Source: Synechococcus sp. PCC 7502
GTDB taxonomy: Bacteria > Cyanobacteriota > Cyanobacteriia > Pseudanabaenales > Pseudanabaenaceae
DNA length: 64,000 nt
Direction of reading: 5' to 3'
NCBI RefSeq assembly: GCF_000317085.1
Contig: NC_019702.1
Span: 2,944,394-3,008,393, forward strand
The position numbers were made by a program, and so were the translations under genes. Numbering within the stretch: position 1 is the first letter of the stretch; each line of letters opens with the position of its first letter. Shown here in pieces: positions 1-8,648 of this stretch. Under the pieces are notes generated by a model. That model made no database searches. It was given only the letters and a program-made list of their open reading frames with translations, and was not told where the DNA came from.

Positions 1-97
1 CTTGGCGATCGCTATAATGGTTAACAATCTTTTCAAATCTCTCAGGAATAGATGCTTCAACTTCAACTTTGGAAAATCCTATAAAAGTATCTATCAT
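1..97 (-). CDS. AMP-binding (adenylation domain) enzyme, N-terminus only
   Basis: An ATG at 97-95 opens a frame running off the left edge (32 codons visible). It contains SIPERFEKIV and HYSDR, the pattern that opens many adenylation domains of non-ribosomal peptide synthetases and acyl/aminoacyl ligases (SIPxRFEQQVxxYPDR). Such domains activate a carboxylate with ATP for loading onto a carrier protein. It lies 13 bp downstream of the methyltransferase on the same strand, so the two may be co-transcribed. The substrate cannot be judged because the core motifs lie outside the window. The assignment rests on a short N-terminal pattern only. Confidence 0.6.
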   Translation of the reverse strand, partial: MIDTFIGFSKVEVEASIPERFEKIVNHYSDRQ

Positions 98-110
98 AAT
101 TTGTAAATAT

Positions 111-884
111 TTAATTACTCATTTGTCCTAAATAAACACATGTGGCAGCAGAAATTATTATGCGATCGCCATCCACACTAAATCGATTAAAAACCTCTTT
201 AGCTGCTTTCTCAAAATTTTTATACAAAGGATGATCTGGCTCAGGAGAAGGAGACTGAGAGCAAAGCCTACCAAAAAAATATTCCCACGTTTCTGATTGG
301 ATAGTTGGAATATCAAACTTAAAAAATTTGTGACTATCATAATAAAAATCCAATGCCTCTTTAAGCTTATCTGGATAATTGTCATTAGATTTATCACCTG
401 CAATATCCCAACCATTCTCAGGGATTTTGATTGATTGGCTCGCTGTCAAAATTTCTCGATCTAGATGAGGAGTATTGATAATTGCCAACCAGCCATGAGG
501 TTTTAGGATTCTTTGAAATTCCGCTTTGGTACTATATTTGGGGAACCAGTGAATTGCTCTAGCCACGGTAATTAAATCAACTGAATTATCTATTAATCCA
601 GTAGCATCTGATAGAGCATCAATACTAACAAAAGATGGATAGATTTTTAGGTTTTCCTCGGCTACGGCTCTCATCTGAGAGTTAGGCTCAATGGCAAAAA
701 TCTGCTTGACTCGCTCCACAAAGGCTTGAGCTAACATCCCAGAACCAGAACCGATATCAGCAACGATCGCATCTGAGGTTAATTGCGTTATATCAAAAAT
801 TCGATTGATTGCCTCAGGTGCAAAATTCCAACGATATTTTATGTAGTTTTCTACTTTAGGTAAAAATCTAATAACTGAGTCCAT
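111..884 (-). CDS. class I SAM-dependent methyltransferase
   Basis: 257 aa. Residues 41-50 (VADIGSGSGM) form the glycine-rich SAM-binding motif I. FAIEPNSQMR follows as the acidic end of strand 2, and DLITVARAIHWF as the motif around strand 4. This is the layout of small Methyltransf_11/25-type enzymes. Homologues with an AIHWF motif are usually uncharacterised small-molecule methyltransferases. The ATG lies 3 bp after the stop of the binding-protein gene, so the two are probably translated from one message, followed by the adenylation gene at the window edge. That context suggests tailoring or precursor modification in a small-molecule pathway. The acceptor is unknown. Confidence 0.85.
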   Translation of the reverse strand: MDSVIRFLPKVENYIKYRWNFAPEAINRIFDITQLTSDAIVADIGSGSGMLAQAFVERVKQIFAIEPNSQMRAVAEENLKIYPSFVSIDALSDATGLIDNSVDLITVARAIHWFPKYSTKAEFQRILKPHGWLAIINTPHLDREILTASQSIKIPENGWDIAGDKSNDNYPDKLKEALDFYYDSHKFFKFDIPTIQSETWEYFFGRLCSQSPSPEPDHPLYKNFEKAAKEVFNRFSVDGDRIIISAATCVYLGQMSN

Positions 885-887
885 ATT

Positions 888-1931
888 TTATTTAGGTTTG
901 TATAAATTATTTATAAAACCACTTTTTTCTAAATTCCGCAAAATCGAAATATCGACTGTATCTTCAGCTTTAAATTTAGATGCTTGGGGATTAGTAACTT
1001 TAACATCACCTAACATCTTTGTAATCCCCTTGAGAGTCGGATAAGGAACTTTGGCAATTTTCTTTTGGATCGTAGTATCGTACCATTCTTCCAAGATGGC
1101 AGCATCAGCTTTTGGATCGTATTTGTTAGCCCGCACAAGTGTAGCAATTGCCCCTTTTCTATCTTTCTTAATGGTGGCGATCGCTTCCACAATAGCTTTC
1201 ATAAAATTAACTGTAACTTGAGGATTTGCTTTGATATAGCTTCTGGTTGTGGCAATGACAGTATGTTGATAGGGTATGTCTAAAGTAGTCATATCCAGTA
1301 ATGTATGATACCCTTTGTTCTTTGCTTTAAGGCTTAGGGGAAAAGATAATACGGTGGCTGAAATTCGTCCAGCTTCCATAGCTTGTAGTCTTTCTCCTTC
1401 TCCCCCGACTGCCGCAATTTCCACATCTTTATCAGGATTTAATTTTAGATATTTCAAAGCGGCGCGTATGGCTGCATCTGTGGATGAACCAGATTTTGAA
1501 ATAGCAACTGCTTTCCCTTTTAATCCCTGTGGTGTTTTAATACTAGGTACAGATATAAAAGCATAGGGATATTGATTGAATATCCCAGCAATCATGACTA
1601 AATCTTCACCAGCGATCACGGCATTTATGACTGAACTACCAGCAATTTGGCAAAAATTCACACTCTTAGCGATCATTGCAACGGCTGCTTCTGTGCCACT
1701 TTCAATAGAAATAACCTCAACATTTAGCCCATACTTTTGAAAAATGCCCTTATTCTTGGCATATTGAACTAATAATTGATTACCAGAATTAGAACTTGTA
1801 CAAACCTTAACTGAGGTTAGGGCTTGAAATGTTGCAGCTACATTCTGAGCTTGATAAGAGGCTGTACAGAATACCCCTAAAATACATAGAAAAAAAGTCA
1901 AAAGGCTCAGGGATAGATGCTTTAGCTTCAT
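888..1931 (-). CDS. ABC transporter substrate-binding protein, NMT1/SsuA-like
   Basis: 347 aa with an N-terminal signal peptide (hydrophobic run LSLLTFFLCILGVFC, residues about 8-22). The cysteine near residue 22 could be a lipobox, but the fit is not clean. The mature part begins VKVCTSSNSGNQLL and contains KGIFQKYGLNVEV and GSSVINAVIAGEDLVMIAG, typical of periplasmic NMT1/THI5-like proteins for sulfonates, nitrate-like ions, pyrimidine precursors or other small organics. The matching permease and ATPase lie at 3726-5330 on the same strand, separated by an opposite-strand porin. It leads a unit with the methyltransferase. The ligand is not predictable from sequence. Confidence 0.85.
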   Translation of the reverse strand: MKLKHLSLSLLTFFLCILGVFCTASYQAQNVAATFQALTSVKVCTSSNSGNQLLVQYAKNKGIFQKYGLNVEVISIESGTEAAVAMIAKSVNFCQIAGSSVINAVIAGEDLVMIAGIFNQYPYAFISVPSIKTPQGLKGKAVAISKSGSSTDAAIRAALKYLKLNPDKDVEIAAVGGEGERLQAMEAGRISATVLSFPLSLKAKNKGYHTLLDMTTLDIPYQHTVIATTRSYIKANPQVTVNFMKAIVEAIATIKKDRKGAIATLVRANKYDPKADAAILEEWYDTTIQKKIAKVPYPTLKGITKMLGDVKVTNPQASKFKAEDTVDISILRNLEKSGFINNLYKPK

Positions 1932-2130
1932 ATTTTTACATTTATAGCAATTTATATAGTAATGTTTTAGATCAATTCACACGATCGCTAGTCTTAGAAA
2001 TGATGCCCGATATGCGAGAAAAACGCAAAAGATTTATTAATTAAATTCAACTGGGATCGATAATTCGCTACATTGAAAAGCTTAAATAACTGTGGTACTT
2101 AAGGTAGAGGAGTATAAAGGAGTAAAGTCG

Positions 2131-3723
2131 ATGTTAAATTTGGGGCAAGTGATACGGAGAGTGCTGGTAACAGGGTTGGGAGGGCTAGTGTTCTCAGGAG
2201 GGGTGTCTGCTCAAGAAAATGCTGGACTTGAGTTAATGTTGATAGATTCTTCTCAAACTCAGGTTACTTCTGTTTCTCAGCTATTGGATGTGCAGCCCAC
2301 AGACTGGGTATTTGTAGCAGTACAATCCCTTGTCGAACGCTATAGTTGTCTTGAAGGTTATCCTAGCCATAAATATTTTGGTACCCGTGTTCTTAGTCGT
2401 TATGAATTTGCGTCTGGGCTCAATGCTTGTATTAATCATATTAATCAATTATTGACATCAGGTTTCGCAGATAAAGTTAGTCAAGAAGATCTAGCAGCAT
2501 TACAAAAATTGCAAGGAGAATTTGCGATCGAGTTAGCTGGACTTAAAGACAGGATTGATACTTTAGAAGCTAAAACCACTACCCTAGAATCACAACAATT
2601 TTCACCTATAACTAAATTAAATGGGGAAGCTATTTTAGCGATCGCTGGGGTGATTACTGGAGACAACGCCAAAGGAGAAACTATTACTGATCGCAATCTA
2701 ACTTTTTCTAATCGCATCCGCCTTAGTTTTGACACTAGCTTTACAGGAAAAGATTTGCTAAGGGTTCGTCTGCAAGCGCGAAATGTTGTGCCATTGGGTG
2801 GGAGGAACTCAGGTGCAACGCTCACAAATGAGGGACGTTTAGTATTTGATGGTAGTAGTAATAATCAGTTTGAGTTAGATACTTTACGCTATCGCTTTCC
2901 CCTTGGAGATAGCACCACTATTTATGCCTATACAGACGCTGAAGGATTTTTTGGTATCAACTTTACATCCCAATTTAATCCATTCCTTGATAGTTCTGGA
3001 GAAGGAGCAATTTCACGTTTTGCACGCCGCAATGCGATCTTTTCATACGCAGGTGGTGGCGGTGGCTTGGCAATTAGTCAGAAATTAGGGACAAATCTAA
3101 CCTTGGAGTTAGGTTATTTTGCTTCTAATCCCAGTAACCCTAGTCAAAGTAATGGCTTATTTGGTGGTAAGTATCAAGCTCTGGGACAACTTGTATTTAA
3201 ACCGACTCGGGATCTCACCCTTGGCTTAACCTATAGTAATGCCTTTAGCCCATCTGGAAATTCCTTTGGTCCTTCCGTAGGTAGTAATCTTGCCAATAGT
3301 AATGCTGGAGCAGCGATCGCTAATACCTATGGGTTTCAAGGCTTTTGGCGAATTACAAAAGGTTTAGGACTAAGTGGTTGGGTTGGCTATGCTAATCATC
3401 GATATTTAGGAAAAGGGGATGCTTCAGTTTGGAACTGGGCGATCGCTTTATCTTTTCCCGATCTTGGCAAAGAAGGGAACTTAGCAGGGCTTGTTGTGGG
3501 GATGGAACCTAAGGTTACAAGTGTAAGTGCAGAGCTGGATTTGGGGAGAGGTAAAGGCATTGGCGATAGAGATACATCCTTTCATATTGAGGCTTTCTAT
3601 CGTTACGCAGTTAGCAAAAATATTTCTATAACTCCCGGATTGATTTGGCTGACAGCACCCAACCACGACGAGCGTAATAGTGACATTCTCATTGCAGCAA
3701 TCCGAACTACTTTTAGTTTTTAG
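2131..3723 (+). CDS. SLH-domain outer-membrane porin (iron-uptake/OprB-like)
   Basis: I chose the ATG at 2131 (530 aa) because AAAGG at 2116-2120 gives a suitable ribosome-binding site; an upstream GTG at 2092 is less likely. The order is signal peptide (ending near VSA), SLH segment (VTSVSQLLDVQPTDWVFVAV, YEFASGLNAC), a short coiled coil (DRIDTLEAKTTTLESQQF), then a long beta-barrel domain ending in Phe, as usual for outer-membrane proteins. This is the standard cyanobacterial porin that anchors through its SLH domain and passes small solutes or iron. It lies opposite to and between the parts of an ABC transporter, so it could deliver the same substrate across the outer membrane (inference). 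Confidence 0.9.
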   Translation: MLNLGQVIRRVLVTGLGGLVFSGGVSAQENAGLELMLIDSSQTQVTSVSQLLDVQPTDWVFVAVQSLVERYSCLEGYPSHKYFGTRVLSRYEFASGLNACINHINQLLTSGFADKVSQEDLAALQKLQGEFAIELAGLKDRIDTLEAKTTTLESQQFSPITKLNGEAILAIAGVITGDNAKGETITDRNLTFSNRIRLSFDTSFTGKDLLRVRLQARNVVPLGGRNSGATLTNEGRLVFDGSSNNQFELDTLRYRFPLGDSTTIYAYTDAEGFFGINFTSQFNPFLDSSGEGAISRFARRNAIFSYAGGGGGLAISQKLGTNLTLELGYFASNPSNPSQSNGLFGGKYQALGQLVFKPTRDLTLGLTYSNAFSPSGNSFGPSVGSNLANSNAGAAIANTYGFQGFWRITKGLGLSGWVGYANHRYLGKGDASVWNWAIALSFPDLGKEGNLAGLVVGMEPKVTSVSAELDLGRGKGIGDRDTSFHIEAFYRYAVSKNISITPGLIWLTAPNHDERNSDILIAAIRTTFSF

Positions 3724-3725
3724 AA

Positions 3726-4529
3726 TTATGAGTTAGTCCGCCACCGTTCAAATCTTGATTCCAACTTTTTTAATAGCTCCGTCAAAATATAACCTGTCCC
3801 AGATAATATAACTAAACCGACAAAAACCTTATCAGTTTGAAAACTCCCACTAGCCACTCTCATCATGTAACCAATTCCAGCATTAGAAGCAACAAATTCA
3901 CCCACAACTACTCCCACTAATGCTCTACCTACTGCTAACCGCATACCCGCAATGATGAAAGGGATAGAAGTAGGAATTGCTATAGTTGTAAGAATTTGAT
4001 AATCATTAGCGCCAAAGGTGCGCGCACACTTTAATAAATTTTGATCGATCGTTTTGATGCTAACGACTACGTTAATCAAAATCGGAAATACTGCTCCTAA
4101 GAAAATCACAGCTATCTTAGATTCAATCCCAATTCCCAACCATAAAATTAGGATCGGAAAGATAGCAATCCGAGGTGTTGCATTTAAAACTGAAATAAAG
4201 GGATCAAAAATCCCATTTAACTTTTTATACCAACCTAAACAAATACCCAAGGGAATGGCTGTAAACACTGCCAACAAGTAGCCAATACTAAATGCGGTTC
4301 CACTAACTTGAATATCATGCCATAACCCATTCTGCCAGAGCCATTGTGCTGCGATCCAAATCCGACTGGGTGAACTCGTAAATAAAGGTTTAACTAGTCC
4401 TAAATTTGGAATTAACTCCCATAAAATTAGAAACCCAGTAACTGATAGTAAAGGCAGAAAGATATTTTCATGGCTTTCAAAAAAACGAAAGCATTTACAT
4501 AATGTGGTTTTAAATTTGTGTATGAGCAT
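3726..4529 (-). CDS. ABC transporter permease, SsuC/TauC-like
   Basis: 267 aa with about six membrane segments. The cytoplasmic EAA loop is visible around residues 170-200 (RTFGANDYQIL...AIPTSIPFIIAGMR), where it contacts the ATPase. It belongs to the BPD_transp_1 permeases for nitrate, sulfonate and taurine-type substrates. Its ATG at 4529 lies 36 bp downstream of the ATPase stop, so the two form an operon. The cognate binding protein is probably the gene at 888-1931. Its 3' end is 2 bp from the end of the convergent porin gene, which leaves no room for a separate terminator between them. Confidence 0.92.
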   Translation of the reverse strand: MLIHKFKTTLCKCFRFFESHENIFLPLLSVTGFLILWELIPNLGLVKPLFTSSPSRIWIAAQWLWQNGLWHDIQVSGTAFSIGYLLAVFTAIPLGICLGWYKKLNGIFDPFISVLNATPRIAIFPILILWLGIGIESKIAVIFLGAVFPILINVVVSIKTIDQNLLKCARTFGANDYQILTTIAIPTSIPFIIAGMRLAVGRALVGVVVGEFVASNAGIGYMMRVASGSFQTDKVFVGLVILSGTGYILTELLKKLESRFERWRTNS

Positions 4530-4565
4530 GATTACTTGTTTCCTTACTAATTCTTAAATTAGGGG

Positions 4566-5330
4566 TTAATGTTCAGACTTTAGTAAAGTCCAAATATGAT
4601 GCTCAAGTTGATTAAATACTGATTGATGTTTGATTTCTGGCGATCGCATTCGAGGTAGGTTGATAGAAATAATAGACTTGATTTGTCCTGGTTGAGTACT
4701 CATTACGATTACCCGATCTGCTAAATAGATAGCTTCATCGATCTGATGTGTGATATAAATAATTGTACTATCAGTTTTATGCCAAATTTGTTGCAGTTCT
4801 TCTTGCATAGATTCACGAGTTTGGGCATCTAAGGCGGAAAAAGGTTCATCTAGCAGTAAAAGGCTGGGTTCCACGGCTAAAGCCCGAGCTAAATTTACTC
4901 TTTGCTGCATACCGCCAGATAGCTCGTGGGGAAATCGATCCTCCAAGCCCTTCAATCCCACTAAGTCAATAAAATATTGAGAGTGATCGCTAGCCCACTT
5001 ATGGTTGTATTTTTGTAATTCCAACCCATACATCACATTTCCCATAACTGATCGCCAAGGTAGGAGAGATGGACTTTGAAATACCATAGCGCGATCGCTA
5101 CCTGTCCCGATGATTTCTTTTCCATCTACTACAATATATCCTGAAGTTAATGGGATTAGACCAGCGATCGCATTTAAAAGAGTGGTCTTTCCGCAACCAC
5201 TAGATCCAACAACTGCAATAAACTCCCCTCTGTCTACTTTAAAGCTAAGATTAGAGATTGCCAAAAAACGCTGTTGTTTGCGCTTAATTAAATATTCAAC
5301 GGAAATATTGTTAACTTCAAGTTTTAGCAT
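4566..5330 (-). CDS. ABC transporter ATP-binding protein, SsuB/TauB-like
   Basis: 254 aa with every ATPase motif: Walker [10 protein letters not shown] (residues 42-50), the Q-loop region [14 protein letters not shown], signature [15 protein letters not shown], Walker [13 protein letters not shown], and the switch histidine in [15 protein letters not shown]. It energises import through the permease just downstream. The ATG (5330-5328) follows the stop of the decayed ligase-carrier gene (TAA at 5334-5332) by one base, so the two were once translationally coupled. That suggests the transported compound was linked to an acyl- or aminoacyl-carrier pathway. Confidence 0.93.
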   Translation of the reverse strand: MLKLEVNNISVEYLIKRKQQRFLAISNLSFKVDRGEFIAVVGSSGCGKTTLLNAIAGLIPLTSGYIVVDGKEIIGTGSDRAMVFQSPSLLPWRSVMGNVMYGLELQKYNHKWASDHSQYFIDLVGLKGLEDRFPHELSGGMQQRVNLARALAVEPSLLLLDEPFSALDAQTRESMQEELQQIWHKTDSTIIYITHQIDEAIYLADRVIVMSTQPGQIKSIISINLPRMRSPEIKHQSVFNQLEHHIWTLLKSEH

Positions 5331-5331
5331 T

Positions 5332-6632
5332 TTATACTTCGTCTAATAGTTCCTGAATTTCTTCCTCAGAAAGATGCTCGAACGCCACAATCATTTCTAC
5401 TTCAGCGATTTCCTTTAATCTAGGCTAATTCTACTACTGTGGGCTTCCGAAAAAGTAGTGTATTTGATAACTGAATGTTTAAGTATACACTGATACGAAC
5501 TACAACCCTCGTAACGCCTAAGGAATCAGCACCAAGGGCAAAAAAATTATCGTTTGCACTGACCGTTTCTATTCCTAGAACTTCAGAAAAAATGAGGGCG
5601 ATCACCTTTTCTAAGTCATTAATAGGAGCAGTAAAATCATGCTTTAGATATGCCTCTAGTTTGTGTGCTAACCCAATGCGTTGAAGTTTACCTATCGCTC
5701 CTTGAGGAATACTATCAATAATTAATACCTGACTGGGAATTTTAAAATCAGCTAAACGCTCAAACAGGAACTGACGACTAGCTGTTGAAGTAAGCTGAGA
5801 ACCCTTCCTCAGATCAACCGCAGCAGCTATGTCCTCACCCAATGTGAAGTCGGGAACAGCGAAAGTTACAGCTTGAATTATGTCAGAAATCTCCATTAAA
5901 ACTTGATCGATTTCCAGAGGAGAAATTTTCTCCGCACCTCGACTAATGATTTCCTTAAGACGACCTTTGAGAAATAGGTAGCCATCTTTATCTATATAAC
6001 CTTGATCGCCAGTTCTAAACCAGCCATGTGTAAAAGCCTTGGCATTGGCTTCAGGATTGGATTCATAGCCTTGAGTAATACTTGCCCCTTGAATGACAAC
6101 TTCTCCGATTTCGCCTGAAGTGAGTAAATTTCCTGCTTCATCCATAATGGCAATAGTTGTTCCGACTGCCAAGCCTACTGAACTGGGTTTGCGAATTTGG
6201 GACGGTAGAGGATTACTGGTGATTTGATGTGCAGTTTCGGTCATGCCATAGGCTTCAATAACTGGAGCGTTAAATGCTGCTTCTAGCGCAGTCATTACTT
6301 GGAGGGCAAGGGAAGCTGAAGAAGAGCGAATCAAGCGAAGAGAAGATGATGGCAGAATTTGTTGATTGGTATCGATACTGCTCAGAAGCACTTGGTGCAT
6401 GGTAGGGAAGGCACTATACCAAGTTGGTTGAAATTCAGCTAACTATGACCAAAATTGCGAAGTCTCCAATCCTGGCGAACAAACAACACTAATCCCCCCA
6501 GCACTTAAAGTAGATAACAGGCATCCAATCAGTCCATGAATATGGAACAAGGGCATGATATTTAAGCAGCGATCGCTCTCTACAAGATTCAAAGCCAAGC
6601 TAATGTTACGAGCAGAAAGACAAAGATTTTTT
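5332..6632 (-). pseudogene. AMP-dependent acyl ligase fused to a carrier-protein domain, decayed
   Basis: The C-terminal two thirds of an acyl/aminoacyl-AMP ligase ([55 protein letters not shown]) fused to a phosphopantetheine carrier domain (NDNFFALGADSLG, with the Ser). There are three lesions. The 5' end is lost at the IS1-type element (the frame starts at [10 protein letters not shown]). An in-frame TAG at 6445-6443 lies between QFWS and LAEFQPTWYSA, and the frame continues past it. A frameshift near 5420 separates PTVVELA from a plausible native tail (KEIAEVEMIVAF...LLDEV) ending at 5332. The tail abuts the ABC ATPase start. It is almost certainly non-functional. It may once have supplied a carrier-bound intermediate to this cluster. 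Confidence 0.85.
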
Positions 6633-7512
6633 GGTAGTGCATCAAGATGAGGTAGTATAGAGAAAAGAGATAGTAGATAAAGACATGGAATGCCTATTGT
6701 GTGGACATCATAAAGTTTATGGACATGGTACAACCAGCAAAGGCAACGTCAGGTATGAATGTCCTAAATGTAAGAAGACATTTGTGGAGACCTTGGATAC
6801 GATTTACTATCATCGGCATATAGATGCAGAAAAGATTCATTTAGTCCTGCAAAGCCAAAGTGAAGGAGTAAGCTTACGAGGTATAGCAAGATTGAGTGGA
6901 TTAGCATATAACACAGTGGTTAGCATAATTAGACAAGCCTCACAGAAAGCCCAAATGGTTCATAACCAAGAAGTTAAAGCAGTAGAGACAGAAGAAATCA
7001 GTAGTGATGAAATGTGGTCATTCGTAGGAAAAAACAGAAAAACTGCTTACCAACAGAACTTGAGTCAGGAGACTGTTGGATTGGGGTAAGCATAGGTAAT
7101 GATAGTGGATTGATTTTAGCGGCAAGAGTAGGAAAACATACGGATGAATTAATTGAGGAGATAGTTAGGAAAGACCGATTGCCAGCATTGGAATACTGAT
7201 GGGTGGGGAGGATATGAGAGAGTGTTGGCAGAATATGTAGAACACTATATCGGCAAAGATCGCACTCAAAGAATAGAGAGGACGAATGGTATTTTAAGGC
7301 AACAGACAGGTAGATTTCATCGACGACAGCATAAATTCAGCAAGTTATGGGAGTGGACTGAAATAGCAGTCAGATTATTAGTCACATTTTTTAATTGGAT
7401 ATGGATTCACTCTCGAAAAAAGACAACTGCTGCCCAGAGAGCTAATTTAACCAATAGAAAGTGGACTTGGGATAATATTTGCACCTACTCTACTTTACTT
7501 TGACGCACTACC
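6633..7512 (+). mobile_element. IS1-family insertion sequence, degraded copy 1
   Basis: 880 bp. The left end reads GGTAGTGCATCAAGATGAGG and the right end, reverse-complemented, GGTAGTGCGTCAAAGTAAAG: matching imperfect inverted repeats. It encodes IS1-type transposase pieces on the + strand (see 6685-7503). The flanks do not show a matching duplication: the left flank ends AAAGATTTTTT and the right begins TTAAAGATTTG, sharing AAAGATTT only with an offset. A - strand ligase gene is cut on the left and a different + strand reading frame on the right, so the element marks a rearrangement rather than a clean insertion. Confidence 0.88.
6685..7503 (+). pseudogene. IS1-family transposase (InsA/InsB-like), frameshifted
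   Basis: The start is an IS1 InsA-type zinc-finger and helix-turn-helix region ([39 protein letters not shown]). The DDE part follows in pieces: DEMWSFV, then in another frame GVSIGNDSGLILAARVGKHTDE, then TDGWGGYERVL and ERTNGILRQQTGRFHRRQ, which carries the catalytic Glu. At least two frameshifts, near 7035 and near 7165, break the chain; the second separates two parts of the catalytic core. A programmed shift between InsA and InsB is normal in IS1, but two breaks point to decay. It is probably not active by itself. Confidence 0.85.
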
Positions 7513-7595
7513 TTAAAGATTTGTCTGCGGGTAATGTTATATACGTCACCTTAAAGGGGCAGCAGTCTGGTTTTATTGATGGATTGAGTGATTAA
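7513..7595 (+). pseudogene. C-terminal tail of an unidentified gene cut by the IS
   Basis: A + strand frame runs straight out of the IS right end and stops at TAA 7593-7595, reading DLSAGNVIYVTLKGQQ then SGFIDGLSD. The composition looks coding. I do not recognise the family. Its 5' part is absent from the other side of the IS, which holds an oppositely oriented ligase gene. Confidence 0.35.
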
Positions 7596-7613
7596 AATGC
7601 CGAAATCTCAATA

Positions 7614-7671
7614 TTGATTTTTGGATCCAAAAATCAACACAATCTAAAAATCAATATTTTTGGATCCAAAA
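7614..7671. repeat. two BamHI-centred palindromes
   Basis: 7614-7637 is a perfect 24-bp palindrome centred on GGATCC with arms TTGATTTTT/AAAAATCAA. About 33 bp on, ATTTTGGATCCAAAAT (7656-7671) repeats the core, and AAATCAATA before it echoes the first arm. Transcribed, each would form a hairpin. It lies between the truncated frame at 7513-7595 and the 3' end of tRNA-Thr, so a bidirectional terminator or small mobile hairpin repeat is possible. Confidence 0.55.
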
Positions 7672-7755
7672 TCCAACGCATCGCTACATAGAGCAAACCG
7701 TTAAAACGCTTGCTAGATAAGGGGTAAAGGGCTGAAACTCTTGATATGACTGAAA

Positions 7756-7826
7756 GCTGGTGACGAGATTTGAACTTGCGACCGACGGTTTACAAAACCG
7801 TTGCTCTACCACTGAGCTACACCAGC
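7756..7826 (-). tRNA. trnT: tRNA-Thr (anticodon TGT)
   Basis: The reverse complement folds as a cloverleaf: acceptor GCTGGTG/CACCAGC, D arm GCTCAGTGGTAGAGC, anticodon stem ACGGT/ACCGT with loop TTTGTAA (anticodon TGT), and T loop TTCAAAT. CCA is not encoded. The T stem GCAAG/CTCGT has one A-C mismatch. It reads ACA and, by wobble, other Thr codons. Confidence 0.93.
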
Positions 7827-8049
7827 AAGGAATTAAATACTACCAAATTTATAGATCGTTTTCAATATTAATTTAAGGCAGCTAATTACCTTCTAACCTT
7901 TACCGCAGCAATGCGCATAACTGATCAGCAACTTTGGGTAATTTCCACCTCAACCCTCATCACCACGTTACTTTAATGCCGTCAAAAAATATGTCATACT
8001 GAACCCAAATTAATTCAAATGTATTTTAATATTTTTGGTTCATTAAGTA

Positions 8050-8535
8050 ATGAATATTCGCATTGGTAATGGCTATGATATTCATCGTTTGGTTAAAGAC
8101 CGCCCTTTAATTTTAGGTGGTATCCATATTGCTTACGAAAAAGGCTTACTTGGACACAGTGATGCAGATGTGTTAACTCATACAATTATGGATGCGATGT
8201 TGGGTGCCTTGGCATTGGGAGATATTGGGCATTATTTTCCCCCGACCGATCCCAAGTGGACAGGGGCAGATAGTATTAAGTTATTGCAGGCTGTAAATGA
8301 ATTAATCAAAGCTAAAGGTTGGCAGATTAGTAATCTTGATTCTGTAGTTATCGCCGAAGCACCAAAGTTAAAACCTCATATTAAATCTATGTGCGATCGC
8401 CTAGCACAGGCATTAGAACTAGAAACTAGCCAAGTCAGTGTAAAAGCCACAACCAATGAAGGTTTAGACTCTATGGGACAAGGAGAAAGTATTGCCGCCC
8501 ATGCCGTAGTTTTGCTGACGAGAATTAAGGAATAG
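8050..8535 (+). CDS. ispF: 2-C-methyl-D-erythritol 2,4-cyclodiphosphate synthase
   Basis: 161 aa, the usual IspF length. It converts CDP-ME 2-phosphate to MEcPP with release of CMP in the MEP isoprenoid pathway, which feeds carotenoids, phytol and quinones in cyanobacteria. The N-terminus has the metal-binding GNGYDIHRL (Asp and His) and [19 protein letters not shown]; the substrate loop [13 protein letters not shown] and the C-terminal [15 protein letters not shown] are also intact. It stands alone between the tRNA and glgC, with a 113-bp gap to glgC. Confidence 0.97.
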   Translation: MNIRIGNGYDIHRLVKDRPLILGGIHIAYEKGLLGHSDADVLTHTIMDAMLGALALGDIGHYFPPTDPKWTGADSIKLLQAVNELIKAKGWQISNLDSVVIAEAPKLKPHIKSMCDRLAQALELETSQVSVKATTNEGLDSMGQGESIAAHAVVLLTRIKE

Positions 8536-8648
8536 AAGGTTAAATTCCGTAACTTGCCAATCATCCCCAATCGACAGACAATTGATCTTTAGATACCAAT
8601 TTCTTGCAGTGGTATTTCCCATTGGTATAAAACTCTTAATAAAAACCT

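Noticed and set aside
1829-2044. 71-codon + strand frame ending DQFTRSLVLEMMPDMREKRK before the porin
   Set aside because: Half of it is antisense to the binding-protein signal peptide, and no family is recognised; at most a short remnant.
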